Source: Acidobacteria bacterium RIFCSPLOWO2_12_FULL_68_19
GTDB lineage: Bacteria > Acidobacteriota > Vicinamibacteria > Vicinamibacterales > UBA2999
DNA: 64,000 nt
Reading direction: 5' to 3'
Assembly (NCBI GenBank): GCA_001767525.1
Contig: MELF01000046.1
Coordinates: 1-64,000 of the forward strand
Shown here: positions 16,632 through 26,065 of the stretch, in pieces
How positions within the stretch are numbered: the stretch's first letter is position 1
Layout of the letters: every line of letters starts with the position of its first letter
The notes under the pieces: generated by a model
Seen by the model: only the letters and a program-made list of their open reading frames with translations
Databases searched by the model: none
Told to the model about the DNA's origin: nothing
Position numbers and translations under genes: made by a program

Positions 16632-17612
16632 ACAGCTCTTCACCAGCAGGTCCGCCGTACACTCCGCCGCCATGGCCTCATCCCGCCCGGCGCCGGGGTT
16701 CTCATCGGCCTGTCCGGTGGATCCGATTCGGTCGCGCTGAGTCGGCTCCTGCTCGATCTGTCCGGGCACGGCGAGTTTCGCGTCGTCGGCCTCGCCCATC
16801 TGCATCACGGGCTGCGCCCCACGGCCGACCGCGACGAAGCGTTCTGCAGCGACTTCGCCACCCGTGTCCGACTTCCGATTGTCGTCGAGCGCGTCGATGT
16901 GTCCTCCTACGCCGCATCGCACGGGCTGTCCACCGAGGACGCGGCGCGCCGCTTGCGCTACGCCTTTCTCGAGCGGACCGCGACCGCCCTGGGCGCCACC
17001 CGGATCGCCGTCGGTCACACGCAAGACGATCAGGCTGAAACATTCCTCCTGAAACTGATGCGCGGGGCGGGGCTGACCGGCCTCGGCGGCATCTACCCGC
17101 GCCGCGACAGCGTCATCCGGCCGCTCCTCGACGTGTCTCGCGCCGATCTTCGAGCGTACCTGGCGGATCGGGGGGAGCGCTGGGTCGAGGACGAAAGCAA
17201 CGAGAACCTCGAGATCCCGCGCAATCGGATCCGCCATCGGGTGCTCCCCGAGCTGGACCGGGCCGCCGGCGGACCGACGCGCGGAGCGATTGCCCGTGCG
17301 GCGGGGCTCCTCCGTGACGATGGGCAGTGGCTCGACGAGCTGGCTCGGGAGCGGTTCCAGGCCGTGGCCGTCGAGCGCAACGGCGGTCTCGAACTGGATG
17401 TCCACGCCCTGGTTCAGGCGCCGCTCCCGGTGCTGCGGCGGGTGCTGCTGGAGGCGATGCGCCGTACCGCGGGCGGGCGGGAAATCGGCCTCGAGCACAT
17501 CGAGGCGGTCCTGGCGCTGCTGGGGGGGACGCAAGGGGGCGTCGACGTGCCCGGGACCCGGGTAGAAGTCCGCGCTGGAAAGCTCGTCCTCCTACAGCAG
17601 GCGGGGCGCTAA
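16629..17612 (+). CDS. tilS: tRNA(Ile)-lysidine synthase TilS
   Basis: About 327 residues from TTG 16629. The PP-loop VLIGLSGGSDSVALSRLL (about residue 25) binds ATP; LAHLHHGLRPTADRDEAF, AVGHTQDDQAETFLLKLMRG and GIYPRRDSVIRPLLDVSRAD are the conserved N-type ATPase-lysidine core. TilS converts C34 of tRNA-Ile2 to lysidine. A GTG at 16593 would add 12 residues made of repeat sequence, so TTG 16629 is preferred from homology. The C-terminal part after about residue 230 is short compared with E. coli TilS. It sits right after a CAT tRNA. Confidence 0.92.
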   Translation: MTALHQQVRRTLRRHGLIPPGAGVLIGLSGGSDSVALSRLLLDLSGHGEFRVVGLAHLHHGLRPTADRDEAFCSDFATRVRLPIVVERVDVSSYAASHGLSTEDAARRLRYAFLERTATALGATRIAVGHTQDDQAETFLLKLMRGAGLTGLGGIYPRRDSVIRPLLDVSRADLRAYLADRGERWVEDESNENLEIPRNRIRHRVLPELDRAAGGPTRGAIARAAGLLRDDGQWLDELARERFQAVAVERNGGLELDVHALVQAPLPVLRRVLLEAMRRTAGGREIGLEHIEAVLALLGGTQGGVDVPGTRVEVRAGKLVLLQQAGR

Positions 17613-17643
17613 GGTGATACTCTTGATCGCGAAGGGGCGGTAG

Positions 17644-19557
17644 GTGAATTCGACGTTCAAGAGCCTGGTTTTCTGGATGGCGCTGGTCGTCATCGGGGTG
17701 CTCGTGTGGAACTTTTCCACCAAGTTCCAGACGAGCTATAAACCGTTGACCTTCACGGAGTTCATGGCCTCGGTCGATGCCGGTCAGATCGATCGGGTCA
17801 CCATGACCGGCAACGAGATCACCGGCGTCAACGAGGCGAACGAAAATTTCCGTACCTACGCTCCGCCCCAGTACGAAGGACTGGCCAACCGGCTGCTGGA
17901 GCGCAACGTGGTCGTGTCGGCCCGCGAGCCGGCGACGAGCCCCTGGGCCGCGCTCCTGTACTCCTGGGCGCCGATCCTGCTCATGATCGGCTTCTGGATC
18001 TTCTTCATGCGCCAGATGCAAAGCGGGGGCAACAAGGCGCTCTCCTTTGGCAAGAGCAAGGCGAAGCTCTCCTCCAGCGGGCAGAAGAAGGTGACGTTCA
18101 AGGACGTCGCCGGCGTGGATGAGGCCAAGGAGGAACTGCAGGAGATCATCGAGTTTCTCCGGGAGCCGCAGAAGTTCCAGAAGCTGGGTGGTCGCATCCC
18201 GAAGGGGGTCCTGCTGATGGGTGCGCCCGGCACGGGCAAGACGCTGCTGGCGCGCGCCGTGGCCGGCGAAGCGAACGTGCCGTTCTTCTCGATCAGCGGC
18301 TCCGACTTCGTCGAGATGTTCGTCGGCGTGGGCGCCTCGCGCGTGCGGGATCTCTTCGAGCAGGGCAAGAAGAACGCGCCGTGCATCGTGTTCATCGACG
18401 AGATCGACGCGGTCGGCCGGCACCGCGGCGCGGGTCTGGGCGGCGGCCACGACGAGCGCGAACAGACGCTCAACCAGCTGCTCGTCGAGATGGACGGCTT
18501 CGAGTCGAACGAAGGCGTGATCCTGGTGGCAGCCACCAACCGTCCGGACGTGCTCGACCCGGCGCTGCTCCGGCCCGGGCGGTTCGACCGCCGCATCGTC
18601 GTGAACCGGCCCGACGTGAAGGGACGCGAAGGGATTCTCGGCGTCCACACCAAGAAGATTCCGCTCTCCGACGACGTGGATGTGGGCGTGCTGGCGCGCG
18701 GGTCGTCCGGGTTCTCCGGCGCGGATCTGGCCAACCTGGTGAACGAGGCGGCGCTCTACGCCGCCCGGTACAACCAGAAGGTCGTCCGCATGATGGATTT
18801 CGAGTTCGCGAAGGACAAGGTGCTCATGGGCGCCGAACGGCGCTCCATGATCATCAGCGAGCAGGAAAAGCGCGTCACCGCGATTCACGAGGCCGGGCAC
18901 GCGCTGCTCACGGTGACGCTGCCGCACGCGGACCCGATCCACAAGGTGACGATCATCCCGCGCGGCATGGCGCTCGGCCTGACGCAGCAGCTCCCGATCG
19001 ACGAGAAGCACAACTACTCGCTCGAGTACCTGCAGGATCAGATCGCGATTCTGCTCGGCGGGCGCATCGCCGAGGAGATCACCACCAGCACCATGACGAC
19101 CGGTGCCGGCAACGACCTCGAGCGGACCACCGAGCTGGCCCGGCGCATGGTCTGCGAGTGGGGGATGAGCGACGCGATGGGGCCGCTCACCTTTGGGAAG
19201 AAGGAAGAACAGATCTTCCTGGGCCGCGAGATCGCGCAGCATCAGGACTACAGCGAGGACACGGCGCTCCACATCGACCAGGAAGTCAAGCGGATCGTGA
19301 CGGCCAACTATACGCGGGCACAGGGCCTCCTCGTCGAGCGCAAGCAGCGGCTGCTGGATCTTGCCGAGGCGCTGCTCGTGCACGAGACGCTCGATGCCGA
19401 GCAGGTGCGCCGGATCGCCGCCGGACTGCCGGTCGAGGCACCGGCCGCCGCGGCCGACGCCGTGCCTGCGCCGCCGCGCGAGCCGAGGCCGGCGCGAGAG
19501 AAGGAACGCCCTGTAATCGTCCAGCCGCTGCAGCCCAGACCAGTCACGCAGGAGTAA
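17644..19557 (+). CDS. ftsH: ATP-dependent zinc metalloprotease FtsH
   Basis: 637 residues from GTG 17644. Two membrane helices (about 8-23 and 100-122) flank a periplasmic domain. Then come the AAA ATPase with Walker A GAPGTGKT (193-200), Walker [14 protein letters not shown], second region of homology [20 protein letters not shown], and the protease HEAGH (415-419) with third zinc ligand region [13 protein letters not shown]. It degrades misfolded membrane proteins and regulators such as LpxC or sigma factors. The tail is rich in Ala, Pro and Arg. It follows tilS, a common pairing (tilS-ftsH-folP order). Confidence 0.97.
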   Translation: MNSTFKSLVFWMALVVIGVLVWNFSTKFQTSYKPLTFTEFMASVDAGQIDRVTMTGNEITGVNEANENFRTYAPPQYEGLANRLLERNVVVSAREPATSPWAALLYSWAPILLMIGFWIFFMRQMQSGGNKALSFGKSKAKLSSSGQKKVTFKDVAGVDEAKEELQEIIEFLREPQKFQKLGGRIPKGVLLMGAPGTGKTLLARAVAGEANVPFFSISGSDFVEMFVGVGASRVRDLFEQGKKNAPCIVFIDEIDAVGRHRGAGLGGGHDEREQTLNQLLVEMDGFESNEGVILVAATNRPDVLDPALLRPGRFDRRIVVNRPDVKGREGILGVHTKKIPLSDDVDVGVLARGSSGFSGADLANLVNEAALYAARYNQKVVRMMDFEFAKDKVLMGAERRSMIISEQEKRVTAIHEAGHALLTVTLPHADPIHKVTIIPRGMALGLTQQLPIDEKHNYSLEYLQDQIAILLGGRIAEEITTSTMTTGAGNDLERTTELARRMVCEWGMSDAMGPLTFGKKEEQIFLGREIAQHQDYSEDTALHIDQEVKRIVTANYTRAQGLLVERKQRLLDLAEALLVHETLDAEQVRRIAAGLPVEAPAAAADAVPAPPREPRPAREKERPVIVQPLQPRPVTQE

Positions 19558-19622
19558 CTCGAGGCCCCAGGCTCGAGACCAGGATCCGAAACGCCTCCTG
19601 GGTCCTGAGCCTCGAGTTTTGA
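19557..19622 (+). repeat. CTCGAG/CCAGG stutter inverted repeat between ftsH and folP
   Basis: CTCGAGGCCCCAGGCTCGAG and ACCAGGATCC on the left are mirrored by CCTGGGTCCTGAGCCTCGAG on the right, with an 8-10 base loop. The element fills the whole gap and ends at the folP start. Confidence 0.8.
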
Positions 19623-19623
19623 G

Positions 19624-20508
19624 TTGACCTACACTGTGGCGGTGTCATCTCGCCGCCGCTTGGCCATCCCCCTTCCGAACGGCGCTGCGCTCACGCTCGG
19701 CGAACGCGTGCTCGTGATGGGCATCATCAACGTGACGCCCGATTCGTTCTCCGATGGCGGCCGGCTGCTCGATCCGGCCCATGCCATCGACGCTGGGACG
19801 CGCATGGCGGAAGAGGGGGCGGATCTCCTCGATGTCGGCGGCGAGTCGACGAGGCCCGGGGCAGAGCCGCTGGAGGAAGCGGAGGAGCAGCGCCGCGTTC
19901 TGCCGGTAGTCGAGGGGCTGGTCCGGACTGTTCGGGTGCCGGTCTCGGTGGACACCTACAACGCCTCGACGGCGGAGGCGGCGCTGGCCGCCGGCGCCGT
20001 GATCGTCAACGACATCAGCGGGCTCCGCTACGATCCGTCGCTGGCAAGGGTCGTCGCGGCCCGGCGGGCCGCGATCGTGCTGATGCACACGCGCGGCCGC
20101 CCGCGCGACATGTACCAGCAGGCGTCGTATCACGATGTGATCGGCGAGGTGCTCGACGAGCTGCGCGAGAGCATCGCGTTCGCCACCGCCGCCGGGATTG
20201 CCGCCGACCGGATCATCGTCGACCCCGGACTCGGATTCGCCAAGGCGACCCCCCACAGCTATGAGGTGCTGGCGCGCCTCGACGCGTTCGCCGAGCTGGG
20301 GCGTCCCCTCCTCGTCGGGCCGTCGCGCAAGTCGTTCCTGGCGCGCCCGCTGGGCGGCTCGGTGCCGCCCGCGGAGCGCGACTGGGCCACGGCGGCCGCC
20401 GTCGCAGCAGCGGTGCTGGCCGGTGCGCACATCGTGCGCGTCCACGCGGTGCGCGAAATGCTGCAGGTTGTTCGCGTCGCCGACGAAGTTCGGCGCTATC
20501 ATGCGTGA
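19624..20508 (+). CDS. folP: dihydropteroate synthase
   Basis: 294 residues from TTG 19624; GTG 19642 is an alternative start. MGIINVTPDSFSDGG (about residue 37) and DVGGESTRPGAEPL are the two DHPS signatures, with later NDISGLRYD, VDPGLGFAKATPHSYEVL and LVGPSRKSFL. It joins p-aminobenzoate to the pterin pyrophosphate in folate synthesis and is the sulfonamide target. Length is normal. It sits between ftsH and the cyclic-di-AMP genes, an order seen in several phyla. Confidence 0.95.
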   Translation: MTYTVAVSSRRRLAIPLPNGAALTLGERVLVMGIINVTPDSFSDGGRLLDPAHAIDAGTRMAEEGADLLDVGGESTRPGAEPLEEAEEQRRVLPVVEGLVRTVRVPVSVDTYNASTAEAALAAGAVIVNDISGLRYDPSLARVVAARRAAIVLMHTRGRPRDMYQQASYHDVIGEVLDELRESIAFATAAGIAADRIIVDPGLGFAKATPHSYEVLARLDAFAELGRPLLVGPSRKSFLARPLGGSVPPAERDWATAAAVAAAVLAGAHIVRVHAVREMLQVVRVADEVRRYHA

Positions 20509-20518
20509 ACCGGATCCC

Positions 20519-20566
20519 TGTGGAGAAGTGGAAGAAGTGGAGAAGTGGAAGAAGTGGAAGAAGTAG
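20519..20566 (+). repeat. GAAGTGG stutter repeat, with partial inverse downstream
   Basis: The words GAAGTGGAAGAAGTGGAGAA and GTGGAAGAAGTGGAAGAAGT follow directly. At 20622-20641 the complementary TTCTCCGCTTCTTCCACG occurs, so the gap between folP and cdaA can fold back over about 50 bases. The same word family is at 31700-31848. Confidence 0.8.
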
Positions 20567-20657
20567 GTGTTCGGGTGCCGCGAGGCATCTCGGGTGGCTT
20601 TTCGCCCACCAGTGCACTCTTCAGTTCTCCGCTTCTTCCACGTAGCGTGGGCCGCCC

Positions 20658-21473
20658 ATGACCTGGCTGACCGAGGTGCTGCAGCGTCCGGCCATCGGCT
20701 GGTGGGACGTTCTCGACATCGCGCTGGTCGCGATTCTCGTCTACGAGCTGCTCCTCCTGATTCGCGGCACCCGCGCCGCGCAGATGGCGCTCAGCGGCGG
20801 ATTCATCCTCGGCCTCTTCTTCCTGTCACAGTGGCTCGAGCTCGAGACGGTGAACTGGGTGATTCGGAATCTCGCCGGCTACGTCGTGTTCGCGATCATC
20901 GTGCTCTTCCAGGCCGACATCCGGCGCGCGCTGGCGCACTTCGGCCGCGCCCCCTTCTTCCGGTACTTCGAGCGCGGGCAGAGCACCGACGAGACGCTCG
21001 AGGAGATCGTCGTCACCGTCGCGAATCTCTCCGCGCGGAAGACCGGCGCGATCATCGTGATCGAACGCCAGATCGGCCTGCGCAACTACATCGAGGGCGG
21101 CATTCCGCTCGACGCGCTGGTGACGTACGACCTGATGGCGAGCATCTTTCATCCCGGATCGCCGCTTCACGACGGCGCCGCGATCATCCAGGGCGAGCGC
21201 GTGGCCGCCGCCGCCTGCTTCCTGCCGCTCTCGGTCAACCCGAAGGTGAGCCGGGAGCTCGGCACGCGCCACCGTGCCGCGCTCGGTCTCACCGAAGAGA
21301 ACGACGCGGTGGCCGTGGTCGTGTCCGAGGAGACGGGCAGCATCTCCCTCGTCCGCGACGGCAGGCTCGAGCGCGGCATCTCACCGGACGCGCTGCGCAC
21401 CGAGCTGCGATCGCTCCTCGGCGACCGTCGGACGCCTCTGTCGTCGGCCGAGCCACGGAGCTCCCTCGCCTGA
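20658..21473 (+). CDS. cdaA: diadenylate cyclase CdaA
   Basis: 271 residues. Three N-terminal membrane helices (about 15-95) lead into a DAC domain with the DGA motif (LHDGAAIIQGERV, about residue 172) and RHR motif (GTRHRAALGLTEEND, about 205). These bind ATP for synthesis of cyclic di-AMP. Next come cdaR and glmM, the classic cdaA-cdaR-glmM set in which CdaR and GlmM modulate the cyclase. It is followed at once by cdaR (stop TGA, then ATG). Cyclic di-AMP usually controls potassium and osmotic balance. Confidence 0.95.
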   Translation: MTWLTEVLQRPAIGWWDVLDIALVAILVYELLLLIRGTRAAQMALSGGFILGLFFLSQWLELETVNWVIRNLAGYVVFAIIVLFQADIRRALAHFGRAPFFRYFERGQSTDETLEEIVVTVANLSARKTGAIIVIERQIGLRNYIEGGIPLDALVTYDLMASIFHPGSPLHDGAAIIQGERVAAAACFLPLSVNPKVSRELGTRHRAALGLTEENDAVAVVVSEETGSISLVRDGRLERGISPDALRTELRSLLGDRRTPLSSAEPRSSLA

Positions 21474-22373
21474 ATGGCCATCATCGGGTTTCGGCACCTC
21501 GGCCTCAAGCTGCTGTCGATTCTGCTGGCGGCCCTCATCTGGCTGCTCGTTTCTGGCGAGCAGATCGTGGAACGGACGATGCGGATTCCGCTCGAGTTCA
21601 CGAACCTGCCGGCGGAGCTGGAGCTGGTCGGCGCGCCGCCGGACCTTGTCGATGTCCGCGTCCGCGGATCGTCGGGCTCGCTCAGCCGGGTGGCATCGGG
21701 CGAGCTCGTGGCGGTGCTCGATCTCCGAACCGCCCGGCCGGGCCAGCGGCTGTTTCACCTCACCGCCGACGACGTGCGCGCCCCCTTCGGGATCCAGGTG
21801 GTGCAGATTTCGCCGTCGAACGTGTCGGTGATCTTCGAGGGATCGGCCACGAAAGTGGTGCCGGTCGTCCCCGAGATCGACGCCGACCCGGGCGACGGCT
21901 ACGTCGTCGGAACGGTGACTGCGAGTCCACCCACTGTGACCGTCACCGGCCCGGCCGGCGCGGTTGCCCGTCTTACCCAGGCGATCACGGAGCCGGTGTC
22001 GGTGGCGGGCGCGACGAAGGACCTGGTCGAGACGGTGAACATCGGGGTGACCGACCCGTCGGTCCGGCTCCTGTCGCCCGGCAGCGCCCGGGTCAGCGTG
22101 ACCGTACTGCCCCAGCCGATGGAATGGGCGGTCGCGGCCATCCCGGTGCGCGCCGCCGGCGGTGGTGCGGCGCAAGTCATCCCGCCTGAGGTCACCGTCC
22201 ACGTTCGAGGGCCGCGGGAGGCGCGCGGCTCCGGCGTCGCCGATTTCGAGGCGACCGTCGACACCGAGGGTCTGCGGCCAGGGCTCTTTCACCTCCCCGT
22301 GCGGGTGACGCCGCCGCTGCACGTCGGCATCGTCCGCGTCGATCCTCCGACGGTGCAGGTGCGGGTGCGGTAG
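21474..22373 (+). CDS. cdaR: YbbR-domain protein, CdaA regulator
   Basis: 299 residues. An N-terminal membrane helix (about 8-24: LGLKLLSILLAALIWLLV) anchors repeated YbbR domains, each ending in a valine-rich strand such as PTVTVTGPAGAVARL and EVTVHVRGPRE. About three domains fit (roughly 35-120, 125-205, 215-299). CdaR binds and tunes CdaA from outside the membrane. It lies between cdaA and glmM without gaps, so it should be co-transcribed. Confidence 0.9.
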   Translation: MAIIGFRHLGLKLLSILLAALIWLLVSGEQIVERTMRIPLEFTNLPAELELVGAPPDLVDVRVRGSSGSLSRVASGELVAVLDLRTARPGQRLFHLTADDVRAPFGIQVVQISPSNVSVIFEGSATKVVPVVPEIDADPGDGYVVGTVTASPPTVTVTGPAGAVARLTQAITEPVSVAGATKDLVETVNIGVTDPSVRLLSPGSARVSVTVLPQPMEWAVAAIPVRAAGGGAAQVIPPEVTVHVRGPREARGSGVADFEATVDTEGLRPGLFHLPVRVTPPLHVGIVRVDPPTVQVRVR

Positions 22374-22377
22374 CGCC

Positions 22378-23727
22378 ATGAGGCGGCTCTTCGGCACCGA
22401 CGGCGTCCGCGGGCGGGCGGGCGAGTACCCGCTCGATCCGCCCACGGTCCGACGCCTTGGCGCGGCGCTGGCGCGCACGCTCGGAGATCGCGCGCGGGGG
22501 GTCCGGTTCCTCGCCGGCCGCGATACCCGCGAGTCGGGACCGTGGATCGAGCGTGAGCTGGCCGTCGGCATCCGCAGTCAGGGCGGTGCGCTCGTGAGTG
22601 CCGGCGTGATTCCGACGCCAGCAATCGCCTATCTCACGCCGCGGATGGATTACACGGCCGGCGTCGTGATTTCCGCCTCCCACAACCCGTTCGAGGACAA
22701 CGGCATCAAGGTGTTCTCCGGCAGTGGCGAGAAGATCGTCGAGACACTCGAGGATCGCGTGGAAGCGGTGATGGCCGACCAGTCGTGGAGCGTCTCCGAC
22801 GCGAGCGAGTCGGCGGGAGTCGACGAGGTCGACTGCCGCGCCGAATACGTCGATCACCTGCTTCGCATCCTGCCGCCCGACGATCGCCGCGCGCGAGTAC
22901 CGATCGCCCTCGACTGTGCGAACGGCGCAACGGCGACCGTGGCGCCGCAGCTCTTCGAGCGGCTGGGGTTCGACATCCGGCGGATCGGCTGCGACCCGAA
23001 TGGGCGCAACATCAACCTGGGATGCGGATCCACGGCGCCAGATCTGCTCGCGAGAACGGTGACCGAGACCGGGTGCCGCCTTGGCATCGCCTACGACGGC
23101 GACGGCGATCGCGCCATCTTCGTCGATGATCGTGGAGGCATCGTCGATGGCGATGCCGTGTTGCTGATGTGCGCCAGGCAATTGAAGGCCGAAGGGCGGC
23201 TCAAGGGGAACGCGGTCGTCGCCACCGTGATGAGCAACATCGGTCTGGACATGGCGCTGCGGGAGGCGGACATCGAGATCGTTCGCTGTCCGGTGGGCGA
23301 CAAGTACGTGATGGACGAGCTCCTCAGACGCGGTCTGTCACTGGGCGGCGAGCAGTCGGGGCACGTGATCTTTTCCGAGCATCTGTTCACCGGCGACGGT
23401 CTGGCGACCTCGCTTCAGGTGCTGCGAACGATGGAGGTCACCGGGCGCGCGTTGAGCGACCTCGCCGCAGGGCTGAAGAAGTACCCCCAGGTGCTGCTCA
23501 ACGTCCGCGTGGATCGCAAGGTCGACCTGAAGACGATTGAGCCGGTGGCAGCCGTGATGGAAGGAGTCGAACGGCGTCTGGCGGGGCACGGCCGGCTGCT
23601 CGTGCGCTACTCGGGCACCGAGCCGCTGCTCCGCATCATGCTCGAAGGGCGCCAGGAGGGCGAGATCCAGCGGTGGGCGCAGGAGATCGCCGACGCGGTC
23701 ACCGAACACCTCGGGCGCGGGATGTAA
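22378..23727 (+). CDS. glmM: phosphoglucosamine mutase
   Basis: 449 residues. RLFGTDGVRG at the N-terminus, the phosphoserine loop VVISASHNPFEDNGIK (Ser near 101), metal loop AYDGDGDRAIFVD, sugar loop GGEQSGH and phosphate loop RYSGTEPLLRIM are all present. It makes glucosamine-1-phosphate for peptidoglycan and LPS. In cda operons GlmM also inhibits CdaA. ATG 22378 is four bases after the cdaR stop. Confidence 0.97.
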   Translation: MRRLFGTDGVRGRAGEYPLDPPTVRRLGAALARTLGDRARGVRFLAGRDTRESGPWIERELAVGIRSQGGALVSAGVIPTPAIAYLTPRMDYTAGVVISASHNPFEDNGIKVFSGSGEKIVETLEDRVEAVMADQSWSVSDASESAGVDEVDCRAEYVDHLLRILPPDDRRARVPIALDCANGATATVAPQLFERLGFDIRRIGCDPNGRNINLGCGSTAPDLLARTVTETGCRLGIAYDGDGDRAIFVDDRGGIVDGDAVLLMCARQLKAEGRLKGNAVVATVMSNIGLDMALREADIEIVRCPVGDKYVMDELLRRGLSLGGEQSGHVIFSEHLFTGDGLATSLQVLRTMEVTGRALSDLAAGLKKYPQVLLNVRVDRKVDLKTIEPVAAVMEGVERRLAGHGRLLVRYSGTEPLLRIMLEGRQEGEIQRWAQEIADAVTEHLGRGM

Positions 23728-23822
23728 ACTCCCAAGACGCCAACGCCAAACGCCCAACGCGCTTGGGAGTTGGGTTGCTTGGGAGTTGGGACCTTGGGAG
23801 TTGGGGCCTTGGGAGTTGAGAG
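23727..23822 (+). repeat. CCCAACG/AGTTGGG stutter inverted repeat between glmM and pdxJ
   Basis: AACTCCCAAGACGCCAACGC then CCAAACGCCCAACGCG on the left, followed by four TTGGGAGTTGGG words separated by 1-4 base variants (GTTGCTT, ACCTT, GCCTT). The right arm is longer than the left, as if its unit number had grown. It leads directly into the pdxJ start. Confidence 0.9.
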
Positions 23823-23827
23823 TTCAG

Positions 23828-24568
23828 TTGGTCAGACTGTCCGTCAACGTCAACAAGGTAGCGACCGTGCGCAACTCTCGCGGCGGCGGCACCCCGTCGG
23901 TGCTCGACGCCGTGAAGGTGTGCATCGACGCGGGCGCGGCGGGCATCACCGTCCATCCACGCGCCGACGCGCGTCACATCACGACCGCTGACGTCTGGGA
24001 GATTGCGGCGCTCCTGGCGCCGCTCCGCGGCCGCGTGGAGTACAACATCGAAGGCGATCCGCGGCCCGATCTGCTCGAGATCGTCGGGCGCGTCAGGCCT
24101 GATCAGTGCACGCTCGTGCCGGTCCGGCCCGGCGAGATCACGAGCCAGGCGGGCTGGCCGTCCGACACGCCGCGCACCGCCCTGGCCCCGGCGATCGCCG
24201 CTCTGCGGCGGGCCGGCATTCGCGTCAGCCTCTTTGTCGATCCGGAGGACGCGCCGATCCGGTGGGCCGCCGACCTCGGCGCCGACCGGGTGGAGCTCTA
24301 CACGGAGCCGTACGCACGCGCGTTCGAGCGCGGCCGGGGCGAGGACGAGCGCTCGTATGCCGTCTACGCGCGCGTGGCCGAGCTGGCGCACTCGGTCGGT
24401 CTCGGCGTGAATGCCGGTCACGACCTGAACCTCGAGAACCTGGGGGTGTTCCGGCGCCTGCCGCACCTCGACGAAGTGTCCATCGGGCACGCGCTCGTCA
24501 GCCACGCGCTCTTCGTCGGCTTGGCGCGGAGCGTGCGCGAGTATCTGGATGTGCTGGTGGGGGCATGA
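23828..24568 (+). CDS. pdxJ: pyridoxine 5'-phosphate synthase
   Basis: 246 residues from TTG 23828. VRLSVNVNKVATVRNSRG is the family N-terminus, with GITVHPRADARHI (His near 43-50), YNIEGDPRPDLLEIV, TLVPVRPGEITSQAGW, FVDPEDAPIRWA and VNAGHDLNLENL. PdxJ condenses aminoacetone phosphate with deoxyxylulose phosphate in vitamin B6 synthesis. Starts further upstream would translate the repeat and are rejected. The stop overlaps the next gene (ATGA). Confidence 0.93.
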   Translation: MVRLSVNVNKVATVRNSRGGGTPSVLDAVKVCIDAGAAGITVHPRADARHITTADVWEIAALLAPLRGRVEYNIEGDPRPDLLEIVGRVRPDQCTLVPVRPGEITSQAGWPSDTPRTALAPAIAALRRAGIRVSLFVDPEDAPIRWAADLGADRVELYTEPYARAFERGRGEDERSYAVYARVAELAHSVGLGVNAGHDLNLENLGVFRRLPHLDEVSIGHALVSHALFVGLARSVREYLDVLVGA

Positions 24569-25341
24569 CGTCTTCGATGTCAACTCCCAACCCCCGACTT
24601 CCAATTCCCAAACGTCCTCGCGTGCCCTTGGGCGTTGAAAGTTGGACGTTGGGAGTTGTCGTCGCGGCGCTCGTGACCGCCGCGCCGCCGCTCGCCGCCG
24701 CCGGCCGGCCGGTCGCGATTCGCGCCGCCGATGGCCGCACCACGACCGGCCTGATGTTCGACGCCAGGACCCGTCCGGCCCCGGCGGTCGTCCTGGTGCC
24801 GATGCTGGGGCGGCCAAAGGAGGATTGGCAGATGGTGGCGCAGCAGTTGGCGGACGCCAATCTCAGCGCGCTCGCCATCGACTTGCCCGACACGACACTC
24901 CCCGCCGATCCGACAGAGCTTTTGCGGTGGCACGAGCCAATCGGCGCGGCGGTCGCGTACCTGGCCGGCCGCCCCGCCGACGTGCGGCCTGGCGCGGTCG
25001 GCGTGGCGGGTGCGTCCCTCGGCGCCAACCTGGCCGTGCTCGCCGCTGCGGCGGATACCGCGATCCGGGCAATCGCGCTGGTGTCGCCGTCGCTCGACTA
25101 CCGCGGCGTCCGCATCGAGCTGCCGTTCGCCCAGTACGGCCCGCGGCCGGCGCTGCTGATGGCGAGCGTGCACGATGCGTTCGCGACGCGGTCGATCCGC
25201 ACGCTCGCCCAGGACGCCTCCAGCGCGCGCGAGGTGCGGTGGTCGAACGTGCCGGCCCATGGCACGATCCTGCTGGCTCGCGACGCCGAGCTCGTGCGCG
25301 CGCTCGTCGAGTGGTTCCAGCGGACGCTCTCGGTGAACTAA
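24565..25341 (+). CDS. alpha/beta hydrolase (dienelactone hydrolase-like), exported
   Basis: 258 residues from ATG 24565. The nucleophile elbow GVAGASLGANLAVLAA (Ser near 153) and a late His (VPAHGTILLA) fit a serine hydrolase. The chain has RTTTGLMFDARTRPAPAVVL and a helix typical of DLH-like enzymes. Residues 6-32 are encoded by a stutter repeat (24581-24658); the hydrophobic GVVVAALVTAAPPLAAA that follows looks like a signal peptide, so an in-frame TTG near 24649 is an alternative start. Substrate unknown. Confidence 0.8.
   Translation: MTSSMSTPNPRLPIPKRPRVPLGVESWTLGVVVAALVTAAPPLAAAGRPVAIRAADGRTTTGLMFDARTRPAPAVVLVPMLGRPKEDWQMVAQQLADANLSALAIDLPDTTLPADPTELLRWHEPIGAAVAYLAGRPADVRPGAVGVAGASLGANLAVLAAAADTAIRAIALVSPSLDYRGVRIELPFAQYGPRPALLMASVHDAFATRSIRTLAQDASSAREVRWSNVPAHGTILLARDAELVRALVEWFQRTLSVN
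24581..24658 (+). repeat. CCCAACT/AGTTGGG stutter inverted repeat at the hydrolase 5' end
   Basis: CAACTCCCAACCCCCGACTT and CCAATTCCCAAACG on the left; TTGGGCGTTGAAAGTTGGAC and GTTGGGAGTTG on the right. If ATG 24565 is used it is translated in frame ahead of the signal peptide. Confidence 0.9.
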
Positions 25342-25349
25342 GATCGGCT

Positions 25350-25444
25350 GTGGGCGTTGGGCGGCAGGCTCGAGGCAGCCCAAGGCCCAAGGCCCAACGC
25401 CCAAGGTCCAGCGCCCAAGGCCCTACGTCCAACGTCCAAGGCCC
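25350..25444 (+). repeat. GGCCCAA/CGTTGGGC stutter repeat before the TPR gene
   Basis: TGGGCGTTGGGCGGC on the left and a long run of CCCAAGGCCCAACGCCCAAG-type words on the right, ending directly at ATG 25445. Here the CCCAA words are on the downstream arm, the reverse order of the other elements, so the element lies in the opposite orientation. Confidence 0.9.
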
Positions 25445-26050
25445 ATGAAGGCTGAATCGATCGTCTTCGCCGTCGCCGGTATGTGCTTTGGCGTCATCCT
25501 CGGATGGGTCATTGGCACACAGCAGGCCGCCCGTCCGGCCGCGCCGGCCACCGCTCAGGTCCCGCAAACGGGACAGGCGACGACGCGGCAGGCGCCGCCG
25601 CTCGATGAGGCGCGCGTGCAGGCGTTGATGACGGTCGTCAAGAACGACCCGAAGAACGCCGGGGCGGCCCTCCAGCTCGGCAACACCTACTTCGACGCCG
25701 AGCGGTACGAGGACGCCATCAAGTGGTACGAGGAAAGCATCCGGATCGATCCGAAGAATCCCGACGCGAGCACCGACCTCGGCATCAGCTACTACTACAC
25801 CGGTCAGACCGATCGCGCGCTGCAGCGGTTCGAAGAGTCGCTGAAGCTCGATCCCCGTCACACGAAGACGATGTTGAACAAGGGCATCGTACTGGCGTTC
25901 GGAAAGCAGGATCTCGCAGGAGCGGAGGCCGCGTGGAAGCAGGTGGTGGCGCTCGCGCCCGACAGCCAGGAAGGGCAGGCGGCCCGCCGCGCGCTCGATG
26001 GGATTGCCGCCGCCGGCCATCCTCGCCCCGGCGCCACGCCGGGCAGCTGA
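25445..26050 (+). CDS. membrane-anchored TPR protein
   Basis: 201 residues. One N-terminal membrane helix (about 5-25: VFAVAGMCFGVILGWVIG), a Pro/Ala/Gln-rich linker, then three to four tetratricopeptide repeats (about 75-185) including LQLGNTYFDAERYEDAIKWY and DLGISYYYTGQTDRALQRF, resembling NrfG/CcmI-type cytochrome-assembly TPR proteins and general adaptors. ATG starts immediately at the end of a stutter repeat. Its partner is not evident. Confidence 0.85.
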   Translation: MKAESIVFAVAGMCFGVILGWVIGTQQAARPAAPATAQVPQTGQATTRQAPPLDEARVQALMTVVKNDPKNAGAALQLGNTYFDAERYEDAIKWYEESIRIDPKNPDASTDLGISYYYTGQTDRALQRFEESLKLDPRHTKTMLNKGIVLAFGKQDLAGAEAAWKQVVALAPDSQEGQAARRALDGIAAAGHPRPGATPGS

Positions 26051-26065
26051 CGCGGACGTGACGCG

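Noticed and set aside
17113..19383. A 756-codon minus-strand open frame over ftsH
   Set aside because: Shadow of the FtsH codons, His/Arg/Asp-rich; ftsH itself has every motif.
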